Positions 46,593 through 55,710 are shown, counted from the stretch's first letter. The stretch is 64,000 nt of DNA from Ruegeria sp. R13_0 (GCF_017743995.1 NZ_JAGHRB010000013.1:61038-125037), one strand, 5' to 3'. A program made the numbers and translations. The notes: generated by a model from the sequence alone, not told the origin.

Positions 46593-47636
46593 CTAGCAAG
46601 TAAAATCAGTGACAACCGCCACACCCGGAGGTGCAGGAGCGTCGAAAGCGGCAAGTTGTTCACTCACCTGGTTCAGAGATACGTGTCGCGTCACGAGCGG
46701 GCTGAGATCAAGATCCGAACCCGTGATCAACGACAGAAGCGATGGATAGCGCCAACTGGGCATCCCTCGTGTTCCATATACAGAGAGCTGACCGGAATAG
46801 AGAACATCCATCGGCAGCGTCATAGCTGCATGATCGCCCGCAGGCATGCCGATCTGTACCATCCGGCCCAGTTTGCGCAGGGATCGCATCGACGCCACGG
46901 TCGTGGTTTCAATCCCCAGCGCCTCAATCGCCACATGGGCACCACCGCCAGTGATATCTTTCACCGCCTCAGACGCGTCACATGTTGCCGCGTTCACAAC
47001 CGCATCCGCGCCCAGAGATTTGGCGTAGCCCAGCTTGTCGTCTGAAATATCGACGACGACCACCCGTGCCCCAAGCGCTTTGCCCAACAACAGGGTCGAG
47101 ATCCCTACTCCGCCCCCGCCGAACACGGCCAACCATTCGCCGCCCTGCAGCTGCGCGCGTCCAACCAACGCCTGCCACGCGGTCGTGACCCGACATCCAA
47201 GTGCTGCGGCGATCTCGGGCGCGAGTGTCTCGGGCAGTTCCGTCAGATTGGCATCCGCATGCGCAACCGCGATGTACTCGGCGAAAGCACCATCACAGGT
47301 AAATCCCGGCACGACCTGGTCGGCGCAGGTGGTTTGGTTGCCCTGGGCGCAGTCCCGGCAATGGCCGCAGGCCAGAATGAAAGGCGCAATCACCCGATCA
47401 CCGGTTTTCCAACGGCGGACACGGCTGCCCACCGCAACCACCTCGCCGCAATATTCGTGGCCGGGAGTCATTGGCAGGATCACATCCGGGTCCGAACCCG
47501 ACCAAGCGTGCCAGTCTGACCGGCAGACCCCACAGGCCAACACTCGGACGACAACGCCATCCTCGGCCGGTTCAGGGTCGGGAATGGTGGTCAGCTCCAG
47601 CGGCTGGCGATAGGTGATCAGACGCGCTGCCCGCAT
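46593..47636 (-). CDS. Zinc-dependent alcohol dehydrogenase (MDR family)
   Basis: The 347-residue medium-chain dehydrogenase has the catalytic zinc ligands ([21 protein letters not shown]), four structural zinc cysteines ([15 protein letters not shown]) and the nucleotide loop FGGGGVG. It oxidises an alcohol with NAD(P)+; the substrate is unknown. It starts four bases after the purS stop and ends 11 bp before purQ, so it is co-transcribed with the two purine genes although it has no obvious role in purine synthesis. Confidence 0.85.
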   Translation of the reverse strand: MRAARLITYRQPLELTTIPDPEPAEDGVVVRVLACGVCRSDWHAWSGSDPDVILPMTPGHEYCGEVVAVGSRVRRWKTGDRVIAPFILACGHCRDCAQGNQTTCADQVVPGFTCDGAFAEYIAVAHADANLTELPETLAPEIAAALGCRVTTAWQALVGRAQLQGGEWLAVFGGGGVGISTLLLGKALGARVVVVDISDDKLGYAKSLGADAVVNAATCDASEAVKDITGGGAHVAIEALGIETTTVASMRSLRKLGRMVQIGMPAGDHAAMTLPMDVLYSGQLSVYGTRGMPSWRYPSLLSLITGSDLDLSPLVTRHVSLNQVSEQLAAFDAPAPPGVAVVTDFTC

Positions 47637-47640
47637 CCAA

Positions 47641-47871
47641 TCAGACCAGTTCGATCTCGTAGCGTTCGATGACGGTGTTGGCCAACAGCTTTTCGCACAT
47701 CTCGGTCACGTCCGCCTCAGTCGCGCCTTCGGCCAACTCCAGATCAATGACCTTGCCCTGGCGCACACCTTCGACCTGATCAAAGCCCATGGCACCCAAT
47801 GCGTGGCGGACCGCCTCACCCTGAGGGTCCAGCACCCCGTTCTTGAGCATCACATGCACCCGTGCCTTCAT
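47641..47871 (-). CDS. purS: Phosphoribosylformylglycinamidine synthase subunit PurS
   Basis: The 76-residue subunit begins MKARVHVMLKNGVLDPQGEA and contains GFDQVEGVRQGKVIDLEL, the PurS signature. It bridges PurQ and PurL in the multi-subunit FGAM synthase. GGAG precedes ATG 47871. It starts a purS-ADH-purQ unit, separated from purC by a strong terminator. Confidence 0.92.
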   Translation of the reverse strand: MKARVHVMLKNGVLDPQGEAVRHALGAMGFDQVEGVRQGKVIDLELAEGATEADVTEMCEKLLANTVIERYEIELV

Positions 47872-48040
47872 CTTCGCAACTCCACCTGAGGGCCACGATC
47901 GCAGGCCCATTTCGTTGCGCGGGGGATAGCGCGGTTGTGCCTTTGGGACAACCCTGTTTGCGGCGAAGATTGAAAAGGTATGAAGGGGCGTGTCTTAAAA
48001 CGGACCGCGCGGGCGTTTCGGGTCGAACGGTATACCCTGC

Positions 48041-48080
48041 CCTCAAAAGAAAAGCGCCGCCCAATCGGGGGCGACGCTTT
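48041..48080 (-). terminator. Rho-independent terminator of purC
   Basis: A 12-bp minus-strand stem (AAAGCGTCGCCC with GGGCGGCGCTTT), 6-base loop and TTTTCTTTTG tail lie about 27 bp after the purC stop. It makes purC and purS separate transcripts, so purS needs its own promoter between 47872 and 48040. Confidence 0.9.
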
Positions 48081-48106
48081 ACATTTCTGTCAGGCAGAGG
48101 CCGAGA

Positions 48107-48862
48107 TCAGTTGATCAGCGTCGGCTTGGTCACGTTGCTTTGCGGCAGAACACCCAAGCGGCGCGCGACCTCGGAATAGGCGTCAGTCAGGTTGCCGAGA
48201 TCACGGCGGAAGACATCCTTATCGAGCTTCTGGCCGGTTTCGATATCCCACAGGCGGCAGCTGTCGGGGCTGATCTCATCAGCCACGATCAGACGCTGGT
48301 AGTCGCCGTCGAACACGCGGCCGATCTCGATTTTGAAATCGACCAATCGAATGCCCACGGCGAGCATCACACCGCTCATGAAGTCATTCACGCGCAGCGC
48401 AAGGCTGAGGATATCATCCATGTCCTGCTGACTGGCCCAGCCAAAGGCCGCGATATGTTCCTCGGTGACCAACGGATCACCTAGAGAGTCGTCCTTATAG
48501 CAGTACTCGACAATCGGACGCGGCAGCTGCGTGCCCTCTGCAATGCCCAGACGTTTGGACATCGTACCGGCTGCATAGTTGCGCACGATCACTTCCAGAG
48601 GGACGATCTCGCAATTCCGTACCAGCTGCTCGCGCATGTTCAGGCGGCGGATGAAGTGGTTCGGAACACCGATCTGGGTCAGGCCGTTCATGAAGAACTC
48701 GGACAGGCGGTTGTTCAGAACGCCTTTGCCGTCGATCACGTCTTTCTTTTCCGCGTTGAACGCGGTGGCGTCATCCTTGAAATACTGCACGATGGTGCCC
48801 GGCTCGGGGCCTTCATACAGAATCTTGGCTTTGCCTTCGTAGATTTTCTTGCGACGCGCCAT
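48107..48862 (-). CDS. purC: Phosphoribosylaminoimidazole-succinocarboxamide synthase PurC
   Basis: The 251-residue SAICAR synthase joins CAIR and aspartate with ATP. Typical stretches are [32 protein letters not shown] and [13 protein letters not shown] 48862 (AAGGGG upstream) is chosen; the upstream open extension to 49060 looks non-coding. It is divergent from the F1-ATPase zeta inhibitor gene and ends in a strong terminator. Confidence 0.94.
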   Translation of the reverse strand: MARRKKIYEGKAKILYEGPEPGTIVQYFKDDATAFNAEKKDVIDGKGVLNNRLSEFFMNGLTQIGVPNHFIRRLNMREQLVRNCEIVPLEVIVRNYAAGTMSKRLGIAEGTQLPRPIVEYCYKDDSLGDPLVTEEHIAAFGWASQQDMDDILSLALRVNDFMSGVMLAVGIRLVDFKIEIGRVFDGDYQRLIVADEISPDSCRLWDIETGQKLDKDVFRRDLGNLTDAYSEVARRLGVLPQSNVTKPTLIN

Positions 48863-49137
48863 CGGGGCCCCTTCCATATCGGCAATACGCGCAGATCGCG
48901 CGGCTGCGGCCCTCATAGAGCAGCCCGCCCCAACCCGCAAGTTGTCTGGTTGCATTCCATCAGAGCATCCGCTTTCGAAAGGTTCCTCATAGGTATTTAG
49001 CACCCACAGAACCTGCCCACATGGCCCGCGTACAGCAACACAGCGCATTTGGTCGCGCAAGGGCCATTTTCGCTATACATTCCGACATTCGTTTCCTATC
49101 TAGATGAGGAATGTCCACGCTATGAGGTCCCACTAAA

Positions 49138-49455
49138 ATGACCACGTTCGACGAACGCGAAAACGCCTTTGAAGCCAAGTTTGCCCATGACGAAGAAATG
49201 CAGTTCAAGGCCCAGGCCCGCTGCAACAAATTGCTGGGCCTCTGGGCGGCGGCAAAGCTGGGGAAAACCGGCTCTGACGCGGAAGACTATGCCAAAACCG
49301 TCGTGATCGCCGATATGGAAGAGGCAGGTCACGAAGATGTCGTGCGCAAAGTCTCGGCCGATCTGGGCGGTCTGTCCTCGGATGACGAAATCCGCGCCAA
49401 AATGGCCGAGCTTCTGCCCGAAGCCAAAGCGCAGGTCATGAGCGAGGCTGACTAA
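49138..49455 (+). CDS. F1-ATPase zeta inhibitor subunit (DUF1476)
   Basis: The 105-residue, mostly helical protein (MTTFDERENAFEAKFAHDEE start, then LLGLWAAAKLG and DMEEAGHEDVVRKVSADLGG) belongs to DUF1476, shown in Paracoccus denitrificans to be the zeta subunit that inhibits F1-ATPase hydrolysis. The N-terminal helix is the inhibitory part. GAGG lies about 11 bases before ATG 49138. It is divergent from purC. Confidence 0.88.
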   Translation: MTTFDERENAFEAKFAHDEEMQFKAQARCNKLLGLWAAAKLGKTGSDAEDYAKTVVIADMEEAGHEDVVRKVSADLGGLSSDDEIRAKMAELLPEAKAQVMSEAD

Positions 49456-49501
49456 GCCACCGGTCCCCTCATGATCTTCATGAGTAATATGAATTTGATT
49501 T

Positions 49502-49530
49502 GACGCCCCGGTCATGAGACACGGGGCGTC
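49502..49530 (+). other. Strong hairpin in the leader of the betaine-homocysteine methyltransferase gene
   Basis: GACGCCCCG (49502) pairs perfectly with CGGGGCGTC (49522) around an 11-base loop; a second small hairpin (GGCGC-TTT-GCGCC near 49544) follows before the start codon. There is no U-tract, so it is a poor terminator for the zeta gene. It may be a structured leader of the methyltransferase; I do not recognise a known SAM or SAH riboswitch. Confidence 0.55.
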
Positions 49531-49576
49531 TCATATTCATACGGGCGCTTTGCGCCAAACACGTCGGACCAAGCCC

Positions 49577-50590
49577 ATGACAAACGCGCTGACCCAGCTT
49601 CTCGAGACCAATGACGCCATTCTGGCCGATGGTGCGACCGGAACCAATCTGTTCAACATGGGTCTGCAATCCGGCGACGCACCCGAGCTGTGGAATGTGG
49701 ATGCGCCGGACAAGATCCGCGCGCTGTATCAGGGCTCGGTCGATGCGGGCAGCGATCTGTTCCTGACCAACACCTTCGGCGGCACCTCGGCCCGGCTCAA
49801 GCTGCATGACGCGCAGAACCGCGTAGGTGAGCTGAACCGCATTGGCGCCGAGTTGGGCCGTGAGGTCGCGGACAAATCCGGACGCACCATCGTGGTTGCC
49901 GGCTCGGTTGGTCCCACCGGTGAGATCATGGAGCCGGTTGGCAGCCTGTCGCATTCCGAGGCGGTCGAGATGTTCCACGAACAGGCCGAGGCCCTCAAAG
50001 ACGGCGGCGTCGATGTTCTGTGGGTCGAAACAATCAGCGCCCCCGAAGAATTCCGCGCCGCGGCCGAGGCCTTCGCTCTGGCCGACATGCCTTGGTGCGG
50101 CACCATGAGCTTTGACACTGCCGGGCGCACCATGATGGGCGTCACCTCGGCTGATCTGGCTCTGTTGGTCGAAACACTGCCCAACCCTCCGATTGCGTTT
50201 GGCGCGAATTGCGGCACCGGAGCGTCGGATATCCTGCGTACTGTACTCGGGTTCACCGCGCAAGGAACCGAGCGGCCCTTGATCTCGAAAGGCAATGCGG
50301 GGATTCCCAAATATGTCGACGGTCACATCCACTATGACGGCACGCCCGATCTGATGGCCGACTATGCCGTGATGGCCCGCGATGCTGGCGCAAAGATCAT
50401 CGGTGGTTGCTGTGGCACCATGCCTGCCCATCTTGAGAAAATGCGTGCAGCGCTGGACAGCACAGAACGTGGCGCGCGCCCGACTCTTGATCAGATCACC
50501 GATGCGCTTGGACCGTTCTCATCCGCCTCGGATGGCACCGGCGACGACGCCGCGCCCGAGCGGCGCACCCGACGCCGCCGCCGCGCCTGA
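49577..50590 (+). CDS. Betaine-homocysteine S-methyltransferase
   Basis: The 337-residue enzyme has the Zn-dependent homocysteine methyltransferase barrel: DGATGTNLFNMGL at the start, the zinc cysteines in FGANCGTG and IIGGCCGTMP. It makes methionine from homocysteine with glycine betaine as likely donor; roseobacters use such enzymes with betaine and DMSP-derived methyl groups. ATG 49577 has a weak ribosome site; the hairpins upstream may matter. The C-terminus is a basic RRTRRRRRA tail. Its stop lies one base from that of the convergent hydratase gene. Confidence 0.82.
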   Translation: MTNALTQLLETNDAILADGATGTNLFNMGLQSGDAPELWNVDAPDKIRALYQGSVDAGSDLFLTNTFGGTSARLKLHDAQNRVGELNRIGAELGREVADKSGRTIVVAGSVGPTGEIMEPVGSLSHSEAVEMFHEQAEALKDGGVDVLWVETISAPEEFRAAAEAFALADMPWCGTMSFDTAGRTMMGVTSADLALLVETLPNPPIAFGANCGTGASDILRTVLGFTAQGTERPLISKGNAGIPKYVDGHIHYDGTPDLMADYAVMARDAGAKIIGGCCGTMPAHLEKMRAALDSTERGARPTLDQITDALGPFSSASDGTGDDAAPERRTRRRRRA

Positions 50591-50591
50591 G

Positions 50592-51368
50592 TTAGCGCCC
50601 CTCGAATTTCGGGGGGCGTTTTTCCATAAAGGCCACCACGCCTTCGGCAAAGTCGCGCGAGCGTCCACATTCACCTTGTAAATGCGCCTCGGTCGCCAAT
50701 TGCTGTGGCAAGGTCTTCTCATAAGTACCGCGGAGCGCCTGTTTGATCGCGCCATAGGCCGCCGTCGGACCTTGGGCCAAATGTGCGGCCCTGCTGCGCC
50801 AATGAGCATCAAACGCATCATCGGCGACCGCTTCCCAGATCAGCCCCCAATCATCGGCCTGGCGCGCGGTGATCTTGTCAGCAAACAACGCGGCCCCCAT
50901 GGCCTTGGCCAGCCCCATCTGACGCGGCATGAACCACGTACCGCCAGCATCCGGCAGCAAGCCGATGCGGGAAAAGGCCTGAAGGAAATAGGCGCTCTCG
51001 GTCGCGATCACCACATCGGCACAGAGCGCAAGGTTGGCCCCTGCCCCGGCTGCCGGTCCGTTGACGGCGGCAATCGTGGGCACCGGGCTGTCATGGATGG
51101 TCTCGAGCATCGGCTCATACTCATCGCGCAGCGAGCGTTCCAGGTCGATCTTTCCGGTTGACGACGCATCACCCAAATCCTGCCCGGAACAAAAGGCCGG
51201 TCCGGCCCCGGTCAAGACGATGCACCGCGCGTTTCGGGCCGCGTGTTTCATCGCGTGGGTGATCTCGGCCCGCATCTGCGTGGTCAGCGCGTTCATCTTG
51301 TCGGGGCGGTTCAGCGTCAGCACCGCCAGCCCGTCCGTGATGTCCAGCAGGATCGTTTCGTAGTCCAT
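50592..51368 (-). CDS. Enoyl-CoA hydratase/isomerase (PaaG-like)
   Basis: This 258-residue crotonase-fold protein shows LNRPDKMNALTTQM, the oxyanion loop PAFCSGQDLGD and NGPAAGAGANLALCADVVIA, then FSRIGLLPDAGGTWFMPR. The aspartate in LLPDAGGTW resembles PaaG-type ring-isomerase/hydratases of phenylacetate degradation; other enoyl-CoA hydratase roles are possible. GGGAG precedes ATG 51368. It lies 74 bp downstream of ccmH. Confidence 0.83.
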   Translation of the reverse strand: MDYETILLDITDGLAVLTLNRPDKMNALTTQMRAEITHAMKHAARNARCIVLTGAGPAFCSGQDLGDASSTGKIDLERSLRDEYEPMLETIHDSPVPTIAAVNGPAAGAGANLALCADVVIATESAYFLQAFSRIGLLPDAGGTWFMPRQMGLAKAMGAALFADKITARQADDWGLIWEAVADDAFDAHWRSRAAHLAQGPTAAYGAIKQALRGTYEKTLPQQLATEAHLQGECGRSRDFAEGVVAFMEKRPPKFEGR

Positions 51369-51442
51369 TAAAGCTCTCCCTCGCGCCTGTGCGTGAGCGG
51401 ACACTGCCGCATTCACAGGCCGAGGAAAAGCGGAACCATGCG

Positions 51443-51898
51443 TCAGTCTTTCAGAATTTGGCGCAGGCGTTCTTTTTCGGCGTCGCTCAGCCCATCGCTT
51501 TCACCCAGCGCTTGCGCCTTGGCTCGGTTGCGCAGAAAGATCAAGCCGACACTGGCGGCAATCACCAACATGATTGGTCCGGCCAGCCACAGCATCAGGT
51601 TCGAGCCCGTAACCGTGGGCTTCAGCAGCACATATTCACCGTAGCGGTCGACGATGAAGGCGATCGCCTCTTCATCCGTATCCCCGGCCACCAGCCTTTC
51701 GCGTACCAGCAATCGCAAATCGCGCGCGAGGTCTGCGTTGCTTTCGTCGATGCTCTCGTTTCTGCACACCAGACAGCGCAACCCGGTGCTGAGGTCGCGG
51801 GCGCGTTGCTCCAGCACCGGATCGTCCAGCACTTCGTCCGGTTGCACAGCAAATCCCGGTGCCGCCAACAGCATGAGGATCAGGATCAGACGTTTCAT
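51443..51898 (-). CDS. ccmH: Cytochrome c maturation protein CcmH
   Basis: The 151-residue protein has a Sec signal (MKRLILILMLLAAPGFA), the thiol-reducing CLVCRNESI motif and a C-terminal membrane helix (LMLWLAGPIMLVIAASVGLIF). It reduces or holds apocytochrome haem-binding cysteines for CcmF. ATG 51898 overlaps the ccmF stop. No CcmI-type TPR gene follows; next is an unrelated hydratase. Confidence 0.9.
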   Translation of the reverse strand: MKRLILILMLLAAPGFAVQPDEVLDDPVLEQRARDLSTGLRCLVCRNESIDESNADLARDLRLLVRERLVAGDTDEEAIAFIVDRYGEYVLLKPTVTGSNLMLWLAGPIMLVIAASVGLIFLRNRAKAQALGESDGLSDAEKERLRQILKD

Positions 51899-53859
51899 TC
51901 TGCGGGCACTCCGGCAGAGGGGGCTTTGCGTGCACCAGCGGCCACCCGGAATCGTCGGTCGCAAAGGCTGAGGACGCCGCCCAAAGCCATCATCAGGCAT
52001 CCAGCCCAGATCCAGTTGGCGAAGGGTTTAATGTAGGTGCGCAAGACCCAGCCCCCATCCGCCTGTTGGTCCCCGATCACCACATAGAGATCGCGCATGA
52101 TCCGGTAGTCAATCGCGGCCTCGGTGGTGGGCATACGCGCAACAGGATAGTCACGTTTTTCGGGATGCAACGTCCCGATCATGCGCCCGTTGGTCTCCAC
52201 TTTCACATCCGCCATGGTCGAGAAATAATTCGGCCCTTGCACGCGATTGACATCCTCAAGCGTCAGAGTGAATTGACCAACCTCAAAAGGCTGCCCCGGT
52301 TGGGCGACGCGGATATCCTCAACCTCCCACGCGGTCAGACCGGCGATGGCGAAGATGGTCACACCCAGACCCGTGTGGGCAACCGCCTTGCCCCAATCGG
52401 CCCCCGGCAGGCGGAACAGGCGTTTCAGACTACCGTTGCGTCCCGTCCGGCTCCATAAATCGAGAACGGCGCCGAAGGTGATCCATGCACCCAGAAACAG
52501 ACCAATTGGCCCCAAAGCACTACGCCCTGTCTGCATGGCCCAGACCAGCACGCCAAGAGCAACGGCCAGCACAAACGCATAGCGCAGCGACCACGCTGTC
52601 TTGCCCAGCTTTCCGCGCTTCCACGGCAACATTGCGCCAACCGGCAGGACCAGCCCCAACAGCACCATGAACGGCGTGAAGGCCGCGTTAAAGAACGGAG
52701 GTCCGACCGAGAGCTTCCGGTCAAACATCATCTCGGCCACCATCGGCCACATGGTGCCTACGAACACCACGAAACAGCTCACGGCCAGCAGAACGTTATT
52801 CACGACCAGCGCGCTTTCCCGGCTGACCATGCCAAAGACGCCCTTCGCCTCCATCGCCTGCGCCCGCGCCGCAAACAGGGTTAGCGCACCGCCGATAAAG
52901 AACACAAGGATCAACAGAATGAACACGCCCCGCTCTGGATCTGTCGCGAAGGCATGGACCGAGGTCAGAAGCCCCGAGCGTACAATGAATGTCCCGATCA
53001 GCGAGAACCCGAAGGCGATGATCGCCAGCAGGATTGTCCAGCTCTTCAGCGCCTCGCGCTTCTCCACGACAATGGCCGAGTGCAACAGCGCCGCCGCCAG
53101 CAGCCATGGCATGAACGAGGCATTCTCGACCGGATCCCAGAACCAGAAACCGCCCCAGCCCAACTCATAGTAGGCCCACCACGACCCCAGAGCGATCCCA
53201 ATGGTCAGAAACACCCAGGCGGCCAGTGTCCATGGCCGCACCCAACGGCCCCAGGCCGCATCAATACGGCCCTCGATCAACGCGGCCACGGCAAAGCTGA
53301 ACGCCATGCTCAGACCGACATAGCCCAGATACAGAAACGGGGGATGGAATGCCAAACCAGGGTCCTGCAACAGGGGATTCAAATCGCGACCATCGAACGG
53401 AGCAATCGCCAGCCGGTCGAACGGGTTCGATGTAAACAGGATAAAGGCGAAGAACGCCACGGCCACGGCCGACTGCACAGCCAACACGCGTGCTTTCAAC
53501 GTTGGCGGCAGACCAGCGCCAAAAAACGCGGCCATCGCGCCGAACAGGGTCACGATCAGCACCCACAACAGCATCGAGCCTTCGTGGTTCCCCCATGTCC
53601 CGCTGATCTTGTAGATCATCGGTTTCGCGGAATGGCTGTTCTCAACCACGATCCGTAGCGAAAAATCAGAGGTGGTGAACGCCCAAACCAGCGCTCCGAA
53701 CGAAAACGCCGTAAGGAGGAATTGAGAGATTGCCGCCGGTTCCGCAAACGCCATCCACCCAGCCCAGCGTTTCGATGCCCCGATCAGGGGCACCACGCTT
53801 TGCACGATAGCGACGAAGAAGGCGAGGATTAGCGCGAAGTGACCTAGCTCTATAACCAT
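51895..53859 (-). CDS. ccmF: Cytochrome c haem lyase subunit CcmF
   Basis: The 654-residue polytopic protein has the WWD haem-handling domain (GSWWAYYELGWGGFWFWDPV region, then NASFMPWLLAA), the ISGTWGNHEGSMLLWVL segment and some 14 membrane helices. With CcmH it attaches haem to apocytochromes in the periplasm. It is needed for the eight-haem cytochrome at 5-7 kb and respiratory cytochromes. ATG 53859. It is followed by ccmH and preceded by the holin gene. Confidence 0.94.
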   Translation of the reverse strand: MVIELGHFALILAFFVAIVQSVVPLIGASKRWAGWMAFAEPAAISQFLLTAFSFGALVWAFTTSDFSLRIVVENSHSAKPMIYKISGTWGNHEGSMLLWVLIVTLFGAMAAFFGAGLPPTLKARVLAVQSAVAVAFFAFILFTSNPFDRLAIAPFDGRDLNPLLQDPGLAFHPPFLYLGYVGLSMAFSFAVAALIEGRIDAAWGRWVRPWTLAAWVFLTIGIALGSWWAYYELGWGGFWFWDPVENASFMPWLLAAALLHSAIVVEKREALKSWTILLAIIAFGFSLIGTFIVRSGLLTSVHAFATDPERGVFILLILVFFIGGALTLFAARAQAMEAKGVFGMVSRESALVVNNVLLAVSCFVVFVGTMWPMVAEMMFDRKLSVGPPFFNAAFTPFMVLLGLVLPVGAMLPWKRGKLGKTAWSLRYAFVLAVALGVLVWAMQTGRSALGPIGLFLGAWITFGAVLDLWSRTGRNGSLKRLFRLPGADWGKAVAHTGLGVTIFAIAGLTAWEVEDIRVAQPGQPFEVGQFTLTLEDVNRVQGPNYFSTMADVKVETNGRMIGTLHPEKRDYPVARMPTTEAAIDYRIMRDLYVVIGDQQADGGWVLRTYIKPFANWIWAGCLMMALGGVLSLCDRRFRVAAGARKAPSAGVPAE

Positions 53860-53934
53860 AGGGCAGGATATATGCCGGAGGCACGGTAATCGCCAACCAC
53901 TTTCGTTTCATTTCAGGGCACATAGTGTCGCAAC

Positions 53935-54510
53935 TCAGCCCCTTTCGCGTCGCCAATCCTCTAACGCCGGGTTCGCATCGGCCAGCAGGCTTTCTTGCGC
54001 CAAGCGCGCATCCGACCCCGTATCAGCCACACCGGGTCGGTCGCTGCGCATATTTCCAAGCGCATCAAGGTTGGCCAGAACTGTCGGTGTCCGCGCCATC
54101 ACGGCCGAGATCTCGCGTTGCAAATCCTGCGATTTCGCCTGATGCCGCGCCCCGAAATAGAACGAGACAATCACGCCCAGCAACCACCACAAAGGCTCGG
54201 GCACGAGCGCAATCCCCTGCATTCGCGCCGAAAACCAGATCGGATCGATCATGGCGGCGGCAAACAAGCCCAACGTTCCCAGCGCCAAAGCCGGACGCGG
54301 AAGACGGTTCAACCCGTCCATAAACCGATCGAACATGCCTTTGGGCGGCCTTTGAAACTCGGCTCCGAACTGCGTCATGGCCTGAGTTTGCGCCACCATC
54401 CGGCGCTGGGCACCCGCATCGGCGTTTTCCCGAAAAACCTCTGCGGTTTCGCGCACCACGTTGCGCCCGCCGCCGAACAAGAAACCCAAAACGCCTGATA
54501 TCAAACCCAT
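53935..54510 (-). CDS. Holin-like protein of gene-transfer-agent type (3-TM)
   Basis: This 191-residue protein begins MGLISGVLGFLFGGGRN and has two to three hydrophobic segments (LALGTLGLFAAAMID, WWLLGVIVSFYFGARHQ), matching the 'holin of 3TMs for gene-transfer release' family. It would make inner-membrane holes for the endolysin encoded 10 bases overlapping upstream. In Rhodobacter capsulatus such lysis genes lie apart from the GTA structural cluster. ATG 54510 has a GAGGG stretch upstream. Confidence 0.8.
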   Translation of the reverse strand: MGLISGVLGFLFGGGRNVVRETAEVFRENADAGAQRRMVAQTQAMTQFGAEFQRPPKGMFDRFMDGLNRLPRPALALGTLGLFAAAMIDPIWFSARMQGIALVPEPLWWLLGVIVSFYFGARHQAKSQDLQREISAVMARTPTVLANLDALGNMRSDRPGVADTGSDARLAQESLLADANPALEDWRRERG

Positions 54511-55112
54511 CCCGCAACCCTCGTCTGAAACGCCTCGTCGCTCAGGTGATAGCGATCCGACAGGAACTCTTCCGCCCGCCTTATCCAACCGCCTTTCCCA
54601 CCCGCACGGGTGCGCGCGTATTTTCGCGATGCAGGCCGCCGATCTGCGAGCCGAAAGTAAAAATTCCGCCGCGCCACCCCATACGCGTCCCGCAACTGAA
54701 CCGGGTTCGGGCGCGCCGCGTCCTGACTGGCGCCGATGGTTTGCGGGCCAATGACCCCGTCCACTACAACAGCAAAACCCATCTTCACCAAAAGCGATTG
54801 CAAAATGCGCACCGCCTGCGCGCCCGCATTCACATACATATCGAACACGCTGGCCTGCAGCGCCTCGGGCAAGGCGGCGATCCTCGGTTTCTCAAAATAA
54901 TGCTGCACAAAGATATCAACCGCGCGCACGCGGCTGAGCGCCCGCACATCAGCGACATCAACCACCCCGTCCCGCGTCAAATCCAATCCCAAACGGCGCA
55001 TCGTGTGAATGGTCACGCCGAAATTGGTGGCTCCTCCGGGGTCATCCGGATCATCAACAAACCCGCCTTCCCGACGCACAATCTCTTCGGCAATCTGTCG
55101 AACCGTCTGCAT
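54501..55112 (-). CDS. GTA-type endolysin (GH108 N-acetylmuramidase)
   Basis: The 203-residue enzyme has the GH108 opening: catalytic E15 in RREGGFVDDPDDPGGATN, then FGVT, and a C-terminal peptidoglycan-binding-3-like region (GFAVVVDGVIGPQTIGA). It lacks a signal peptide, so it depends on the holin. ATG 55112 has a GGTGGGGG stretch upstream; ATG 55127 is an alternative. It overlaps the holin start by 10 bp. The pair interrupts ccmE-ccmF. Confidence 0.85.
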   Translation of the reverse strand: MQTVRQIAEEIVRREGGFVDDPDDPGGATNFGVTIHTMRRLGLDLTRDGVVDVADVRALSRVRAVDIFVQHYFEKPRIAALPEALQASVFDMYVNAGAQAVRILQSLLVKMGFAVVVDGVIGPQTIGASQDAARPNPVQLRDAYGVARRNFYFRLADRRPASRKYARTRAGGKGGWIRRAEEFLSDRYHLSDEAFQTRVAGWV

Positions 55113-55225
55113 CACGACCCCCACCTGCATCAGTCGAGGGAACGATCCTGCAAACTCCTTAACAACCCCAAACGAAACAGAGCGCCGCCTGCCATCCGCA
55201 CGCAACGCCCCCGCTTCTTCTGTTC

Positions 55226-55245
55226 AAAAATACCTCCGCCGGAGG
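55226..55245 (-). terminator. Weak terminator-like hairpin after ccmE
   Basis: On the minus strand CCTCC-GGC-GGAGG is followed by TATTTTT, 20 bp after the ccmE stop. The stem is only 5 bp but GC-rich. If it works, the endolysin-holin pair has its own promoter between 55113 and 55225. Confidence 0.4.
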
Positions 55246-55263
55246 CACGCAGCGCAGCTGCGT

Positions 55264-55710
55264 TCAGCTTTCGCCCGGATCCTTGTAAACGCCCTGTTCC
55301 TTCAAGGCGTCCATGACCTCTTTCGGCATATAGGTCTCATCGTGTTTTGCAAGGATTTCAGTCGCTTCAAACACACCGTTGACGTAGCGACCCGTCCCGA
55401 CCATGCCCTCATTTTCCGAGAAGAGATCCGGCAGAACCCCGGTAAATGCCACCGGAACGCTCTCTCCGCCATCAGTGACCACAAAGCGCACCGTTTCACC
55501 CTGCCCCCGCACGATCGAGCCCTCTTCGACCAGACCACCAATTCGAAACACCTCGGTCGGCGCGGGCGGCTCTGCGATCACTTGGCTGGGCGAGCGGAAG
55601 AAGTTGATGCCATCGCGCATCGCATACCCAATCAACGCCGTCGACACCGCCAGGGCAGCTACGGCCACCAGAATGATCTGAACTCGACGACGTTTCTTGA
55701 GCGTTTTCAT
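55264..55710 (-). CDS. ccmE: Cytochrome c maturation haem chaperone CcmE
   Basis: The 148-residue protein has an N-terminal signal-anchor (residues 11-29), an OB-fold and the haem-binding H123 in AKHDETYMP with Y127. It carries haem covalently from CcmC to CcmF. ATG 55710. It follows argC by seven bases. Confidence 0.93.
   Translation of the reverse strand: MKTLKKRRRVQIILVAVAALAVSTALIGYAMRDGINFFRSPSQVIAEPPAPTEVFRIGGLVEEGSIVRGQGETVRFVVTDGGESVPVAFTGVLPDLFSENEGMVGTGRYVNGVFEATEILAKHDETYMPKEVMDALKEQGVYKDPGES

Noticed and set aside
49456..49576. Known SAM-II or SAH riboswitch upstream of the methyltransferase gene
   Set aside because: The hairpins do not show the conserved core sequences of those classes that I can recall; only a generic structured leader can be supported.
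53935..55112. Prophage remnant
   Set aside because: No integrase, capsid, portal or att repeats are nearby; the two lysis genes match the GTA type and their flanks are housekeeping genes.
55113..55225. CtrA site (TTAA-N7-TTAA) upstream of the endolysin gene
   Set aside because: Only a single TTAA half (GTTAAG) is present with no second half at the right spacing.
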